A stretch of DNA of 53,209 bases, taken from Arenimonas donghaensis DSM 18148 = HO3-R19 (GTDB taxonomy: Bacteria; Pseudomonadota; Gammaproteobacteria; Xanthomonadales; Xanthomonadaceae). Where the stretch lies: the NCBI RefSeq assembly GCF_000743535.1, contig NZ_AVCJ01000049.1, positions 1 to 53,209 on the forward strand. Reading direction: 5' to 3'. The notes under the pieces are model-generated. The model ran no database searches. It was not told the DNA's origin and saw only the letters and a list, made by a program, of their open reading frames with translations. Shown one piece after another: positions 33,844 to 42,744 of the stretch; positions within the stretch are counted from its first letter, which is position 1; each line of letters opens with the position of its first letter. Made by a program: the position numbers and the translations under genes.

Positions 33844-34979
33844 AGGCCGATGCCCACGTCCAGGTCGAGCGCGTCAACGAGCTCGGCACTGGCAGCGCTC
33901 TCGGCGCGTTCGGCTTCGGCCACGAAGTCGTCCAGGTCGCCCAGCGCCAGCAGCTCGAAATGCGCGGCGCGATACTTCGCCAGCCGCACCATCGCCCAAG
34001 GCACGGCCAGGCCCAGGCTGAAGACGATGGCGAGGCCGTTGCTGAGGTAGATCCAGATGATGTCGCGCGCCCGCAGCGTGCAGGCGAAGCGATGCGGCCC
34101 CAGCCGGGTATTGCCCCACATCAGGTTGGTGTAGCGCGTGCGCAGGAACACCGGCAGCACCAGCAGGGCCAGGTACACGAAGATGATCGGAACGAACATC
34201 GCCACCAGGGCTTCGCTGGACGGCTCGCCGCCCGTGCCCGCGCCTTCCATGAAGAATGCGATCCCGAAAATAGCCACCATCATCACCATGTACGCCGCGA
34301 AACCCGCGCCCAGGGTGATCGCGAACGGGATGTAATAAGGCCCGAGCTCGCCCTGGAACCCGAACCGCAGGCCGCCGAAACGATGCCCGGTGACGATGTA
34401 TTCCTGCTGGTGCTTTCGCACCCAGGGCAGCAGCATGTACATCGTCGGGATCATCAGCAGCGGCCGGAACATGAAGTTCAGGTAGGCATCGTCGACGCCG
34501 TTGACGAAACGAAAGCGCAGCCCGCGCCAGGCCGAATAGCGCGCCCGGAACCGCAGCGCCCGCTGCAGCAGCCAGGGCAGCAGCAGCAGGATGGCGATGA
34601 CCAGCGGGAAATAGACCACCAGGAAACCAAAGTGGGCAGTGATGCCCAGGGCGATGACCACCGCGTAGGCGATCAGCCGGCCCTTGAGGATCTGGATCGG
34701 CGTGGCCAGGTACTCGAAGGCCGAACCGTCGATGCGGGTATTGCCGTAGAAATAGCGCTCGGTGCGCACCTTGGCCCAGGCCGAATAAATGCCCAGGGTC
34801 AGCAGGGTCAAGACGACATTGACGATCCAGATGCCGAAATATTCCCCGGCCCGGCCGTGGAACTGCACCGGCAGGCGCCGCGGCTCGTGCGGCGGCGGCT
34901 GGGTCGGCAAGGCCGGCGGCTGCGCCGGCGGCTCGACAGGCGCCGAATCCACCGGCACCACGAAATCTTCAGCTGACAT
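33840..34979 (-). CDS. DUF898 (YjgN-like) multi-pass membrane protein
   Basis: The 379-residue protein has a proline-rich N-terminus (about 40 residues), then the repeated DUF898 pattern: FHGRAGEYFGIWIVNVVLTLLTLGIYSAWAKVRTERYFYGNTRIDG, and later TRYTNLMWGNTRLGPHRFACTLRARDIIWIYLSNGLAIVFSLGLAVPWAMVRLAKYR. About six to eight transmembrane helices are visible. GGGGA just before the ATG supports the start. The family has no assigned activity that I can state. It is coupled to the M48 peptidase gene and lies 43 bases downstream of gtrA. Confidence 0.85.
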   Translation of the reverse strand: MSAEDFVVPVDSAPVEPPAQPPALPTQPPPHEPRRLPVQFHGRAGEYFGIWIVNVVLTLLTLGIYSAWAKVRTERYFYGNTRIDGSAFEYLATPIQILKGRLIAYAVVIALGITAHFGFLVVYFPLVIAILLLLPWLLQRALRFRARYSAWRGLRFRFVNGVDDAYLNFMFRPLLMIPTMYMLLPWVRKHQQEYIVTGHRFGGLRFGFQGELGPYYIPFAITLGAGFAAYMVMMVAIFGIAFFMEGAGTGGEPSSEALVAMFVPIIFVYLALLVLPVFLRTRYTNLMWGNTRLGPHRFACTLRARDIIWIYLSNGLAIVFSLGLAVPWAMVRLAKYRAAHFELLALGDLDDFVAEAERAESAASAELVDALDLDVGIGL

Positions 34980-35022
34980 GGTTTCCCCGAAAATCCCGGC
35001 TCCCCTGCCGGCCATCCGGATG

Positions 35023-35403
35023 TTACCTGTAGATCCAATATTTCGCGGCCAGGAATCCGATGGCCGCCAGCACGGCATCCACCAGCGGCTTGCCCAGCCA
35101 GGCCGCGTGCAGGCCGTGCAGCTGGTCCAGGCCCATCACCGCCAGCGTGCTGAGTGCGCTCATCGCCAGCCAGAAGATCACGTAGCGCAGCAGGCGACGC
35201 CGGCCCAGGCGCGGCGGTTCACCCGGATTGGCGAAGGTGAAGCGGCCATTGGCCCAGAAGCCCAGGCTGGCGCCTGCGACGCGGCCGACCAGGTTGGCCG
35301 GCAGCACCGCCACGCCCAGCGCGGTCAGGGCCACGAAGCAGGCCCAGTCCAGCAGCAGCTGCAGGCCGCCGACCAGGCCGAAGCCGACGACCTGGCGGAT
35401 CAT
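35023..35403 (-). CDS. GtrA-like membrane protein
   Basis: The 126-residue protein has four predicted helices and the GtrA family motifs: FGLVGGLQLLLDW at the start, NLVGRVAGASLGFWANGRFTF in the middle and KPLVDAVLAAIGFLAAKYWIYR at the end. GtrA proteins are thought to flip undecaprenyl-phosphate sugars for O-antigen glycosylation. The expected GtrB-type partner is encoded at 39220-40239. It starts seven bases after scoB, so it is probably expressed with the CoA transferase. Confidence 0.88.
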   Translation of the reverse strand: MIRQVVGFGLVGGLQLLLDWACFVALTALGVAVLPANLVGRVAGASLGFWANGRFTFANPGEPPRLGRRRLLRYVIFWLAMSALSTLAVMGLDQLHGLHAAWLGKPLVDAVLAAIGFLAAKYWIYR

Positions 35404-35410
35404 GGCTGGC

Positions 35411-36045
<635 letters not shown>

Positions 36046-36046
<1 letters not shown>

Positions 36047-36756
36047 CAGTTCGCTCCTTGCACGGTGCGCTGCTCGATGCGCTTCTCGGGGGTGGGGTTG
36101 TGCACGATGCGGTCGACGTAGATGCCGGGCAGGTGCACGTGGTCTGGATCGATGGCGCCGACCTCCACCACTTCCTCGACTTCGGCCACGCAGACCTTGC
36201 CGGCCATGGCGCAGGCCGGGTTGAAGTTGCGCGCGGTCTTGCGGAACACCAGGTTGCCGGCCTTGTCGGCCTTCCAGGCCTTCACCAGCGACACGTCGGC
36301 GACCAGGGCGGTCTCGAGCACGTAGTGCTTGCCGTTGAACTCACGGGTTTCCTTGCCCTCGGCCACGACCGTGCCGTAGCCGGTGGCGGTGAAGAAGGCC
36401 GGGATGCCGGCGCCGCCGGCGCGCAGGCGCTCGGCCAGGGTGCCCTGCGGGTTGAACTCGAGCTCGAGCTCGTTGGCCAGGAACTGGCGGGCGAATTCCT
36501 TGTTCTCGCCCACGTAGGACGAAATCATCTTGCTGATCTGCCGGGTTTCCAGCAGCTGGCCCAGGCCGAAGCCATCGACGCCGGCGTTGTTGGAAATGGC
36601 GGTCAGCCCTTTCACGCCCGAATCGCGCAGCGCGCCGATCAGGGCCTCGGGAATGCCGCACAGGCCGAAACCGCCGACGGCCAGCGTCTGCCCGTCGGCC
36701 ACCAGGCCGTCGAGCGCGGACCGGGCGTCCGGGTAAAGCTTGGAAGCACGCGTCAT
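36046..36756 (-). CDS. scoA: 3-oxoacid CoA-transferase subunit A
   Basis: The 236-residue alpha subunit binds Co[68 protein letters not shown] is the standard N-terminal block, followed by [25 protein letters not shown]. With ScoB it transfers CoA between succinyl-CoA and acetoacetate, linking ketone bodies or polyhydroxybutyrate to the TCA cycle. GAGGA lies just before the ATG, and a TAGAAT box is 29 bases upstream. It appears to start its own transcript, scoA-scoB-gtrA. Confidence 0.95.
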
Positions 36757-36785
36757 GGGAGTCCTCGGGAGGTCTGGAAACCGCC

Positions 36786-36791
36786 ATTCTA
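36786..36791 (-). promoter_or_regulatory. Candidate scoA -10 box (TAGAAT)
   Basis: Read leftward, GGTAGAATGGCGG precedes scoA, with about 29 bases between the box and the ATG and a GAGGA ribosome-binding site within them. The motif closely resembles GGTATCATGGCGG before metB. Confidence 0.55.
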
Positions 36792-36828
36792 CCGGCTGCG
36801 GCGCCAGGGCCGGGATCGTACTTTAGGA

Positions 36829-36846
36829 CCGCCGGCCGGCCGGCGG
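36829..36846. other. 18-base perfect GC palindrome after a methyltransferase gene
   Basis: CCGCCGGCCGGCCGGCGG is completely self-complementary and begins one base after the stop of the leftward methyltransferase gene. It has no loop and no T-tract, so it is at best a weak transcription barrier. It may simply be compositional. Confidence 0.5.
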
Positions 36847-36847
36847 C

Positions 36848-38392
36848 TCAGTCCCTGGGCAGCGGCGGCGCGCGCAGGACATCGCGCTTGGATCGCCAGA
36901 CACCGTTGACCGACGTGCCCCGCCCGCCTTCGAGCCAATGAAGGGCCTCGGCCCGGGTCGCGTCCCGGACCAGCGCCAGGTCGGCCGGGTCGGCCAGGTC
37001 GAAGTTGCCGGCATAGGCCGGATCGACCAGCCGCCAGAGGAAACAGTCGCGCACGTGCACGTCCACCGGCAGGAAGTAGCGGCCCAGCAGGCCTTCGATG
37101 TCCTGGCTGCGAATGCCCTCGAAACAGGCGCGTGAAAAATCCTGCTTGGGAATACGGGCATCCACCTGGCCGGTGCCGGCGTTGCGCCGTTTTTGCTCGG
37201 GCCAGGCGCAGAAGACGGCGTCGGCCGCCTCGGCGGCGTCCGGCCAGAGCCGGTTGCCATTGCGTCCGATCTGTTCGCCGATGAGCCAGAACTCGCCCTC
37301 GGGCGCCAGCGTCGCGGCGATGCCGGCGAGCACCCGTTCGAGTTCGACCAAGTGGTGCAGGCCGGAGGTGATGTTGACCACGTCGAATTCGCCCAGGTCC
37401 GGGCCGACCTGGTCGACGTTGCCGAGCACCCGGTCGACCTCGACGCACGCCGGCATGCCGTTCGCGGCGCGCTCGAGCAGCGCGGGGTTCACGTCCACCA
37501 GGCACAGGCGCACTGGCACGTCGGCGCGTTCGAGCAGGGAACGCTCGACGGCGGCGTTGCCGGCGCACAGCGACAGCATGCGCAGCGGCTGCCCCGGCCG
37601 GCGTTCCTGCAGCATGCGCAAGCGCGCCGCAAAGTCGGGTGCCGGCACCGGCAGCAAATGGCGCAGCAGGCGATGCGCGTAGTGGAAGGCGTTTTCCGCC
37701 GGCTGCGGCGCCAAATCGCGCAATCGTTCGTCCCAGATGGCCAGGTCCGGCGCCGGCCGTTCGCTGGCCTGCGCCGGCAGTTCCCGCAGCGGGGCCGCCT
37801 CGGGTCGTGCGACGGCGGCCGGGTTCTGGCGATTGGCGTAGAACGCGGCGTCGTAGGAGCCGCTGAAATGCGCCAACTCGTTTTCCAGGCGCCAGGCCGC
37901 GTGGGTCCGGGCCCGCAGCAGGGGCACGCGGTCGAAACGCCCCACCACCCATTCGATCACCGCCAGCCAGTCCGCGTCCGGAATGCCCTGGGGGCCTGGA
38001 CCACAGCGAAGTTCCAGCGCGTAGCGCTGGCCCTCGGCCAGGGGCAGGGTGACCAGCAGCGCGGCCTCGCCGTTGTTGTCGGCCTCGTTGTCCAGGGTCC
38101 AGCACAGCAGTTTTCGCGCCGGGCCAGCGTCGGAGAGCAGCCACAGTTCCGCCGTCAGCCCATCGGCACTGATCTGCGGCAGGCCGCGGGCCACCACCAG
38201 GCTGACCTGGGTTTCGACCTCGGCCTCCAGCCAGGGGCTGCGCAACAACTCGCCGGGCACCAGTACCACCGCGCGCGAACGCTCGCCCGCATGCGCCAGT
38301 TCCCGCCACCGGGGCGACAGCTCCATCACCGTTTCGAGCCGGGCGTCGCCACCTTCGTCGAGCACGAATTCGCGCGGTGTCATGCCGGTCAT
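36848..38392 (-). CDS. SAM-dependent methyltransferase with a large N-terminal domain
   Basis: The 514-residue protein has two parts. Residues 1-150 look like a beta-rich binding domain (VVLVPGELLRSPWLEAEVETQVSLVV ... ALLVTLPLAEGQRYALELRCG). Residues 245-420 are a class I methyltransferase: glycine motif MLSLCAGNAAVERSLL, acidic end of strand 2 in LCLVDVNPALLERA, post-motif VVNITSGLHHLVELERVLAGIAATLAPEGEFWLIGE. The SAM-binding glycine loop is degenerate (SLCAGNA). The ATG lies four bases after the stop of the next methyltransferase, so both are one operon. By context it methylates a glycan; the acceptor is unknown. A mis-started longer frame upstream was rejected. Confidence 0.75.
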   Translation of the reverse strand: MTGMTPREFVLDEGGDARLETVMELSPRWRELAHAGERSRAVVLVPGELLRSPWLEAEVETQVSLVVARGLPQISADGLTAELWLLSDAGPARKLLCWTLDNEADNNGEAALLVTLPLAEGQRYALELRCGPGPQGIPDADWLAVIEWVVGRFDRVPLLRARTHAAWRLENELAHFSGSYDAAFYANRQNPAAVARPEAAPLRELPAQASERPAPDLAIWDERLRDLAPQPAENAFHYAHRLLRHLLPVPAPDFAARLRMLQERRPGQPLRMLSLCAGNAAVERSLLERADVPVRLCLVDVNPALLERAANGMPACVEVDRVLGNVDQVGPDLGEFDVVNITSGLHHLVELERVLAGIAATLAPEGEFWLIGEQIGRNGNRLWPDAAEAADAVFCAWPEQKRRNAGTGQVDARIPKQDFSRACFEGIRSQDIEGLLGRYFLPVDVHVRDCFLWRLVDPAYAGNFDLADPADLALVRDATRAEALHWLEGGRGTSVNGVWRSKRDVLRAPPLPRD

Positions 38393-38396
38393 CCGA

Positions 38397-39185
38397 TCAG
38401 GCCCGGGCCAAAACCGGCAGCGACCACTGGCAGGGCCAGTGCACGCCGATCTCGGGCAGGTCTTCGTCGGCGATGCGGACCTCGCTGAAGCCGGCCGCGC
38501 GCAGTTCCGCCAACAGCGAGTCACGCGAGAACAGCCGCATTTCCAGGGTACTGCCGGGGCCGCCGTGGAAAACGAGGTTTTCGAAGACTTCCTCGACGCC
38601 GTCCCGGCGCCTGTTGCGCAGCCGGAAGCCGCTGACGGCATCGCCTTCCAGGCACCATTCGTGCAGGTCCGGGAAGTGTTCGACCGTGTGCGAGACCTCC
38701 AGCGCGTAGGGCACGGTCATCACCAGCAAACCGCCGGGCTTGAGCAGCCGGCGCGCCCCTTCGAAGGCCTTGGACACCGGCGGCAGCACGTGTTCGAAGA
38801 CGTCGGTGGAAATGATGAAGTCGCAGCTGCCGGCGATGTCGTCGCCGATCTGCGTGATGTCCAGCCGCGGTTCCTGGTGATAGAACGTGTTGTCGTAGTC
38901 CACCACCCGGGCCAGGCGCGTGGCGTATTCCACCCAGTCGCTCAGGCCGACACCGCGGATGTCCTTGCGCACCGGCTGTTCCTCGAGCGGCCGCAAATCG
39001 CCGAACAGTTCGCGGGTCAGCAGGCCGATGATCGAACGCATGCGCAGGGTCGAACCACAGCGATCGCAGCTGGCGGTTTCCCGCTCGAGCCGGTCGCGCG
39101 GGCATTGGCAATCGTTGCCGCAGATATTGCAGCGAAAACGCACCGTCGGGTCCGGCGGGGCGACGACGCTCACGTGCGGGTCCAT
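38397..39185 (-). CDS. Zinc-ribbon SAM methyltransferase
   Basis: This 262-residue protein starts with a zinc-ribbon, CNIC...CDRC (about residues 19-43), then a class I methyltransferase domain in which FIISTDVFEHVLPPVSKAFEGARRLLKPGGLLVMTVPY is the strongest match to the Methyltransf_11/23 group. The N-terminal zinc-ribbon is common in sugar C- or O-methyltransferases of polysaccharide loci. It lies 34 bases after a GT2 gene and four bases before the second methyltransferase on the same strand. Confidence 0.85.
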   Translation of the reverse strand: MDPHVSVVAPPDPTVRFRCNICGNDCQCPRDRLERETASCDRCGSTLRMRSIIGLLTRELFGDLRPLEEQPVRKDIRGVGLSDWVEYATRLARVVDYDNTFYHQEPRLDITQIGDDIAGSCDFIISTDVFEHVLPPVSKAFEGARRLLKPGGLLVMTVPYALEVSHTVEHFPDLHEWCLEGDAVSGFRLRNRRRDGVEEVFENLVFHGGPGSTLEMRLFSRDSLLAELRAAGFSEVRIADEDLPEIGVHWPCQWSLPVLARA

Positions 39186-39219
39186 AGGAACACCATGGTC
39201 GGGGGGAGCCCGATTTTAG

Positions 39220-40239
39220 TCACATCCGCCGGTGGCGATGCAGCAGCGTATGCAGGGGCCGCCGCGGCACGTTGGCGATATCGTGGTTGAGGAAGGCCAG
39301 CACGAACTGCAGGCCGCTGACGAAGGTCACCACCGCCACCATCACGGTGCCGGTGGCCGCGGCCTGGCCGGTGCTGGCCGAAAGCCACCAGTGCCACCCC
39401 CCGAAAACCAGCGAAAACCCCAGGAGAAGCACGCCCGCGAGCAGCTCCAGCGACGCCGCCGGCAGGTCGCGCAGGTAATAGTTGTAGACCAGGCGCTTGC
39501 CGGCATTGCGAAGGTGCTTGAAGGCGAACTCGCCCAGCACGCGCGAGACCCTGAGGTTGCTCTTTTCGTCGCCGTAGCGCGCGTCCATCGGCACGTCCAC
39601 CACCACCGCGCGCAGGGTGCCCAGCCGGAACAGCAGGTCGGTCTCGAAAAAATACCGGCGGCTCACCTGGTCCAGGGGCAAACGTTCGGCGACGGCGACA
39701 TGCAGCGCGGTGTAACCGTTGGTGGGATCGAAGATGTCCCAGTAACCGCTGGAAACCTTGGCCAGGAACGACAGCCCGAGATTGCCCAGCCGCCGCAGCA
39801 GCGGCATGCGGCCGATCTGGCGCAGGTCCCAGAAACGATTGCCCTTGGTGTAGTCCGCTTCGCCGCGAAGGATCGGCGCCACCAGCTCCGGCAGCAGGGC
39901 AGGGTCCATCTGGCCGTCGCCATCGAGCTTGACCACGACGTCCATGCCGTCGGCGATGGCCTGGCGATAGCCGGTGATCGTGGCGCCGCCGACCCCCTGG
40001 TTCTGGTCGTGGCGCAGCACCCTGACGCGGGGGTCGTGGGTTCCGGCTTCGATGTGGTCGGCGCTGGCCTCGGGGCAGGCGTCGTCAACGCAGTAAATGC
40101 GGGTGACGTCCGGGCCAATGGCCTCGATCACGCCCAGCACGTGGGCACGGACCCGGTAACAGGGAATCACCACCGCCACCCGGGGCCGCTTGCCCGGGGC
40201 TTGCGAAACGATGTTCGTGCTTGCGTCATTTGTCGCCAA
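39220..40239 (-). CDS. GT2 polyprenyl-phosphate glycosyltransferase (GtrB/DPM1-like)
   Basis: The 339-residue protein has an N-terminal GT2 domain (VAVVIPCYRVRAHVLGVIEAIGPDVTRIYCVDDACPE, acidic motif KLDGDGQMDP, GNRFWD) and two C-terminal transmembrane helices, the layout of enzymes that load a sugar onto undecaprenyl phosphate. No ATG exists near the start. TTG at 40239 gives MATNDAST and is the only convincing start before the GT2 core; an AGGT lies upstream. With the GtrA protein and the membrane protein diverging from it, it could form a Gtr-type O-antigen glycosylation system. Confidence 0.85.
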   Translation of the reverse strand: MATNDASTNIVSQAPGKRPRVAVVIPCYRVRAHVLGVIEAIGPDVTRIYCVDDACPEASADHIEAGTHDPRVRVLRHDQNQGVGGATITGYRQAIADGMDVVVKLDGDGQMDPALLPELVAPILRGEADYTKGNRFWDLRQIGRMPLLRRLGNLGLSFLAKVSSGYWDIFDPTNGYTALHVAVAERLPLDQVSRRYFFETDLLFRLGTLRAVVVDVPMDARYGDEKSNLRVSRVLGEFAFKHLRNAGKRLVYNYYLRDLPAASLELLAGVLLLGFSLVFGGWHWWLSASTGQAAATGTVMVAVVTFVSGLQFVLAFLNHDIANVPRRPLHTLLHRHRRM

Positions 40240-40314
40240 GGCAGGTACCTGTCTTGTTGCCGTGCAGTCCGATTTGAGAGTATCGCGCAACGCCGCCGCC
40301 CTGGCTCCTGCCGT

Positions 40315-42735
40315 ATGCCATTGCTCCGAACGCTCGCACTCGCCGCTGGCCTGCTTGCCCTGGCCGCGGGCATGGTCGTGTATCCCTTCGACTACCGGGA
40401 CCTGGCCCCTCGCCTGCAGGATTCGCTGGTGCTGGCCCTGCTCGCCGGCGGACTGGCGGGCCTGCTGGCCTGGCGGCTGCGTATCCGGGCGGCAAGCGCC
40501 GTGTTGCTGGCCAGCCTGCCGGTGGCGGGCGTGGCCCTGGCCGGACTGCCCGACGCGGCAGCCATGACCCTGCTGCTGCTGGGCGCGGTCGCCATGGGCA
40601 CGCTGCTGCCGCCGGTGGCAGGCACGTCGCCGCTGCTGCGCGTCGTTGCCGGCCTGGGCCTGCTGGCGGGCGTGGCGGGCTGGCTGCTGCCCTTCCCCGT
40701 GCACCACGCCGGCAGCTGGGCGCTGGCGCTTGCGATCCTGCTGCTGTGGCGCCGGCGACAGGTGAAACACGACCTGCAGGCCCTGGCCAGCGAGTTCCGC
40801 CAGGGCGTCGACGAGGCGCCGGGAACGGCCTTCGCCGTCTGCCTGCTGGCCTTCGTCGTGTCCGCGCCCGCCTGGCTGCCGGTGCAGATGGCCGACGATA
40901 TCGCCTACCACCTGGGCCTGGTCTGGGAACTGATGCAGTTCGGCCATGCACGCTTCGACGTCGGCACCCAGGTCTGGGCGTTGGCGCCCTGGTCCACCGA
41001 CGTACTGCATGCGCTGGTTTCGCTGCTGGCGGGCGACGAGAGCACCAGCTTCCTCAATTGCGCCTGGCTGTTGATGGCGGCGTGGCTGGTCCGCGGCCTG
41101 GCGCGTTCGCTGGGTTTGTCGCCGCGGCTGTCCTGGCTGGCCGCGGCGGCCTACCTCAGCCTGCCGATGAGCTACATGCTGGTGGGCAGCCTGCAGGTGG
41201 AATCGGCCACGCCGGCCATGATGGCCTGCGTGGCCAGCCTGCTGGTCGCGCGTGTGCCGCCGGGGCGCGCGCCGCTCTGGCTGCTCGCCACCCTGGCCGG
41301 CACCCTGATGGGCAGCAAGGTCAGCAACGGCTTGCTGCTGCTGCCGTTTTTCGTCTGGTGGCTGCTGCAGTGGCGAGCCGCCCTGCCCTGGCGCGACCTG
41401 CCCGTGGCGATCGGCCTGGGCGTGCTGGCCGGCGGGTCCAGCTATGCCTATGCCTGGGGCCTGGCCGGCAACCCGGTGCTGCCACTGATGAACGCCTATT
41501 TTGGTTCGCCGTGGTTTCTTCCTGAAAATTTCATCGACCCAACCTGGACCAGCGGCCTGGGCTGGGACCTGCCCTGGCGCTGGGTTTTCCAGACGCCGAC
41601 TTTCCACGAAGGCGGACGCATCGGTGCCGCGGGCGTACTGCCCATCGCACTGCTGGGCGGCTTGCTGCTGGCGGTGCAGCCCCTGCGCAGCCGCGCCCTG
41701 GCCCTGGCGACGCTGGCGTCGGCGGCCCTGCTGCTGAGCCAGATCCAGTACCTGCGCTACCTGCACCCGCTGATGCCGATGATGGCGGTGCTGATGCTCG
41801 CCGGCCTGGCGGGCACGCCGGCCGCCGGGCGCGAGCGGCTGCTGGCCGGGGTCATGACGACCCTGGTGGCCATCCAGGTGCTCTTGCTGCCAACCAGTTC
41901 GTGGCTGCTGATGACGCGCGAGATCCGCGTGCTGGCCACCCAGGGCCGGGACGCGGTGCTCGTGCGCACCGTGCCGGAACGGCTGTTGGCGCGCCATTTC
42001 CGCAACACCGCCGAACCCGGCGACTTCCTGCTCTACGCCCATTCAACCAACGCGGTCATGGCCGAGCTGCCACGCCAGTCGGCGGCCGTCAGCTGGCATA
42101 GCCAGTTCATCTGGGACATCCGGCTGCAGGGCTGGGACTGGCCGGCGATGCTCGAGGCCAGTGGCGCCACCCACCTGGTCGTGCGGCATCCGGAGGAACT
42201 GCCCGGCCTGGCCAGCGTTCTCGAGCAGGCCAGCGTGGTCACCCGGGCGGGCCCGGCCACGCTCTACCGGCTGGCGCCCGCGATCCTGACGCCACGGTCG
42301 CTGCCCGCGGCGAAAGGCGAGATCGCCCTGGCGCTGCCGCTTGCCGCCACGCACGCCTCCACCGGCTGGCTGGAGCTGCAGCTTGCGTGCACCCCTGACA
42401 TGTCGGCGGTCAGCCTGGCCTGGGAACTGGACCGCCCGGGCCGTCCTGCGATCCAACGCTGGACCCAGGCCCCCTGCCAGGACGGCACGGCGCAGGCGCG
42501 CATGTATTTCGCCGCACTCGCCGGCGCCGACTCGCTGCGCGTCGGCGCACGGGCCCTGCCGGAAGGCCAGGGCTTGCCGGTTGCCCTGCGGCATGCCCGG
42601 GCCAACCTTCGCCGCGATCCCACCGCGGAAACGGAGCGCTTCCACATGATCTGGGACGCTGTCTGCGCCCGGCCCGGCTGCGGCCGGGACCGCAGCTGGC
42701 TGCGGGTGGATCGCTGGGACGCGGTTCGCGACTAG
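40315..42735 (+). CDS. Large multi-pass membrane protein, possible GT-C glycosyltransferase
   Basis: The 806-residue protein begins MPLLRTLALAAGLLALAAG and has roughly 12-14 transmembrane helices up to about residue 540. A soluble C-terminal domain of about 260 residues follows, including RHFRNTAEPGDFLLYAHSTNAVMAELPRQSAAVSWHSQF. An acidic loop, PVQMADDIAYHLGLVWEL, early in the membrane part is where GT-C enzymes keep their catalytic aspartate. This is suggestive but not decisive. It diverges from the GtrB-like gene over 75 bases and ends nine bases from the convergent LtaS-like gene. I do not recognise a named family. Confidence 0.65.
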   Translation: MPLLRTLALAAGLLALAAGMVVYPFDYRDLAPRLQDSLVLALLAGGLAGLLAWRLRIRAASAVLLASLPVAGVALAGLPDAAAMTLLLLGAVAMGTLLPPVAGTSPLLRVVAGLGLLAGVAGWLLPFPVHHAGSWALALAILLLWRRRQVKHDLQALASEFRQGVDEAPGTAFAVCLLAFVVSAPAWLPVQMADDIAYHLGLVWELMQFGHARFDVGTQVWALAPWSTDVLHALVSLLAGDESTSFLNCAWLLMAAWLVRGLARSLGLSPRLSWLAAAAYLSLPMSYMLVGSLQVESATPAMMACVASLLVARVPPGRAPLWLLATLAGTLMGSKVSNGLLLLPFFVWWLLQWRAALPWRDLPVAIGLGVLAGGSSYAYAWGLAGNPVLPLMNAYFGSPWFLPENFIDPTWTSGLGWDLPWRWVFQTPTFHEGGRIGAAGVLPIALLGGLLLAVQPLRSRALALATLASAALLLSQIQYLRYLHPLMPMMAVLMLAGLAGTPAAGRERLLAGVMTTLVAIQVLLLPTSSWLLMTREIRVLATQGRDAVLVRTVPERLLARHFRNTAEPGDFLLYAHSTNAVMAELPRQSAAVSWHSQFIWDIRLQGWDWPAMLEASGATHLVVRHPEELPGLASVLEQASVVTRAGPATLYRLAPAILTPRSLPAAKGEIALALPLAATHASTGWLELQLACTPDMSAVSLAWELDRPGRPAIQRWTQAPCQDGTAQARMYFAALAGADSLRVGARALPEGQGLPVALRHARANLRRDPTAETERFHMIWDAVCARPGCGRDRSWLRVDRWDAVRD

Positions 42736-42744
42736 GCGCAGGAC

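Noticed and set aside
36829-36846. GC palindrome considered as a terminator
   Set aside because: It lacks a loop and a following T-tract.
39232-42735. A longer start for the 806-residue membrane protein
   Set aside because: The extra 361 codons are antisense to the GT2 gene. The membrane protein begins cleanly at 40315 with a hydrophobic helix.
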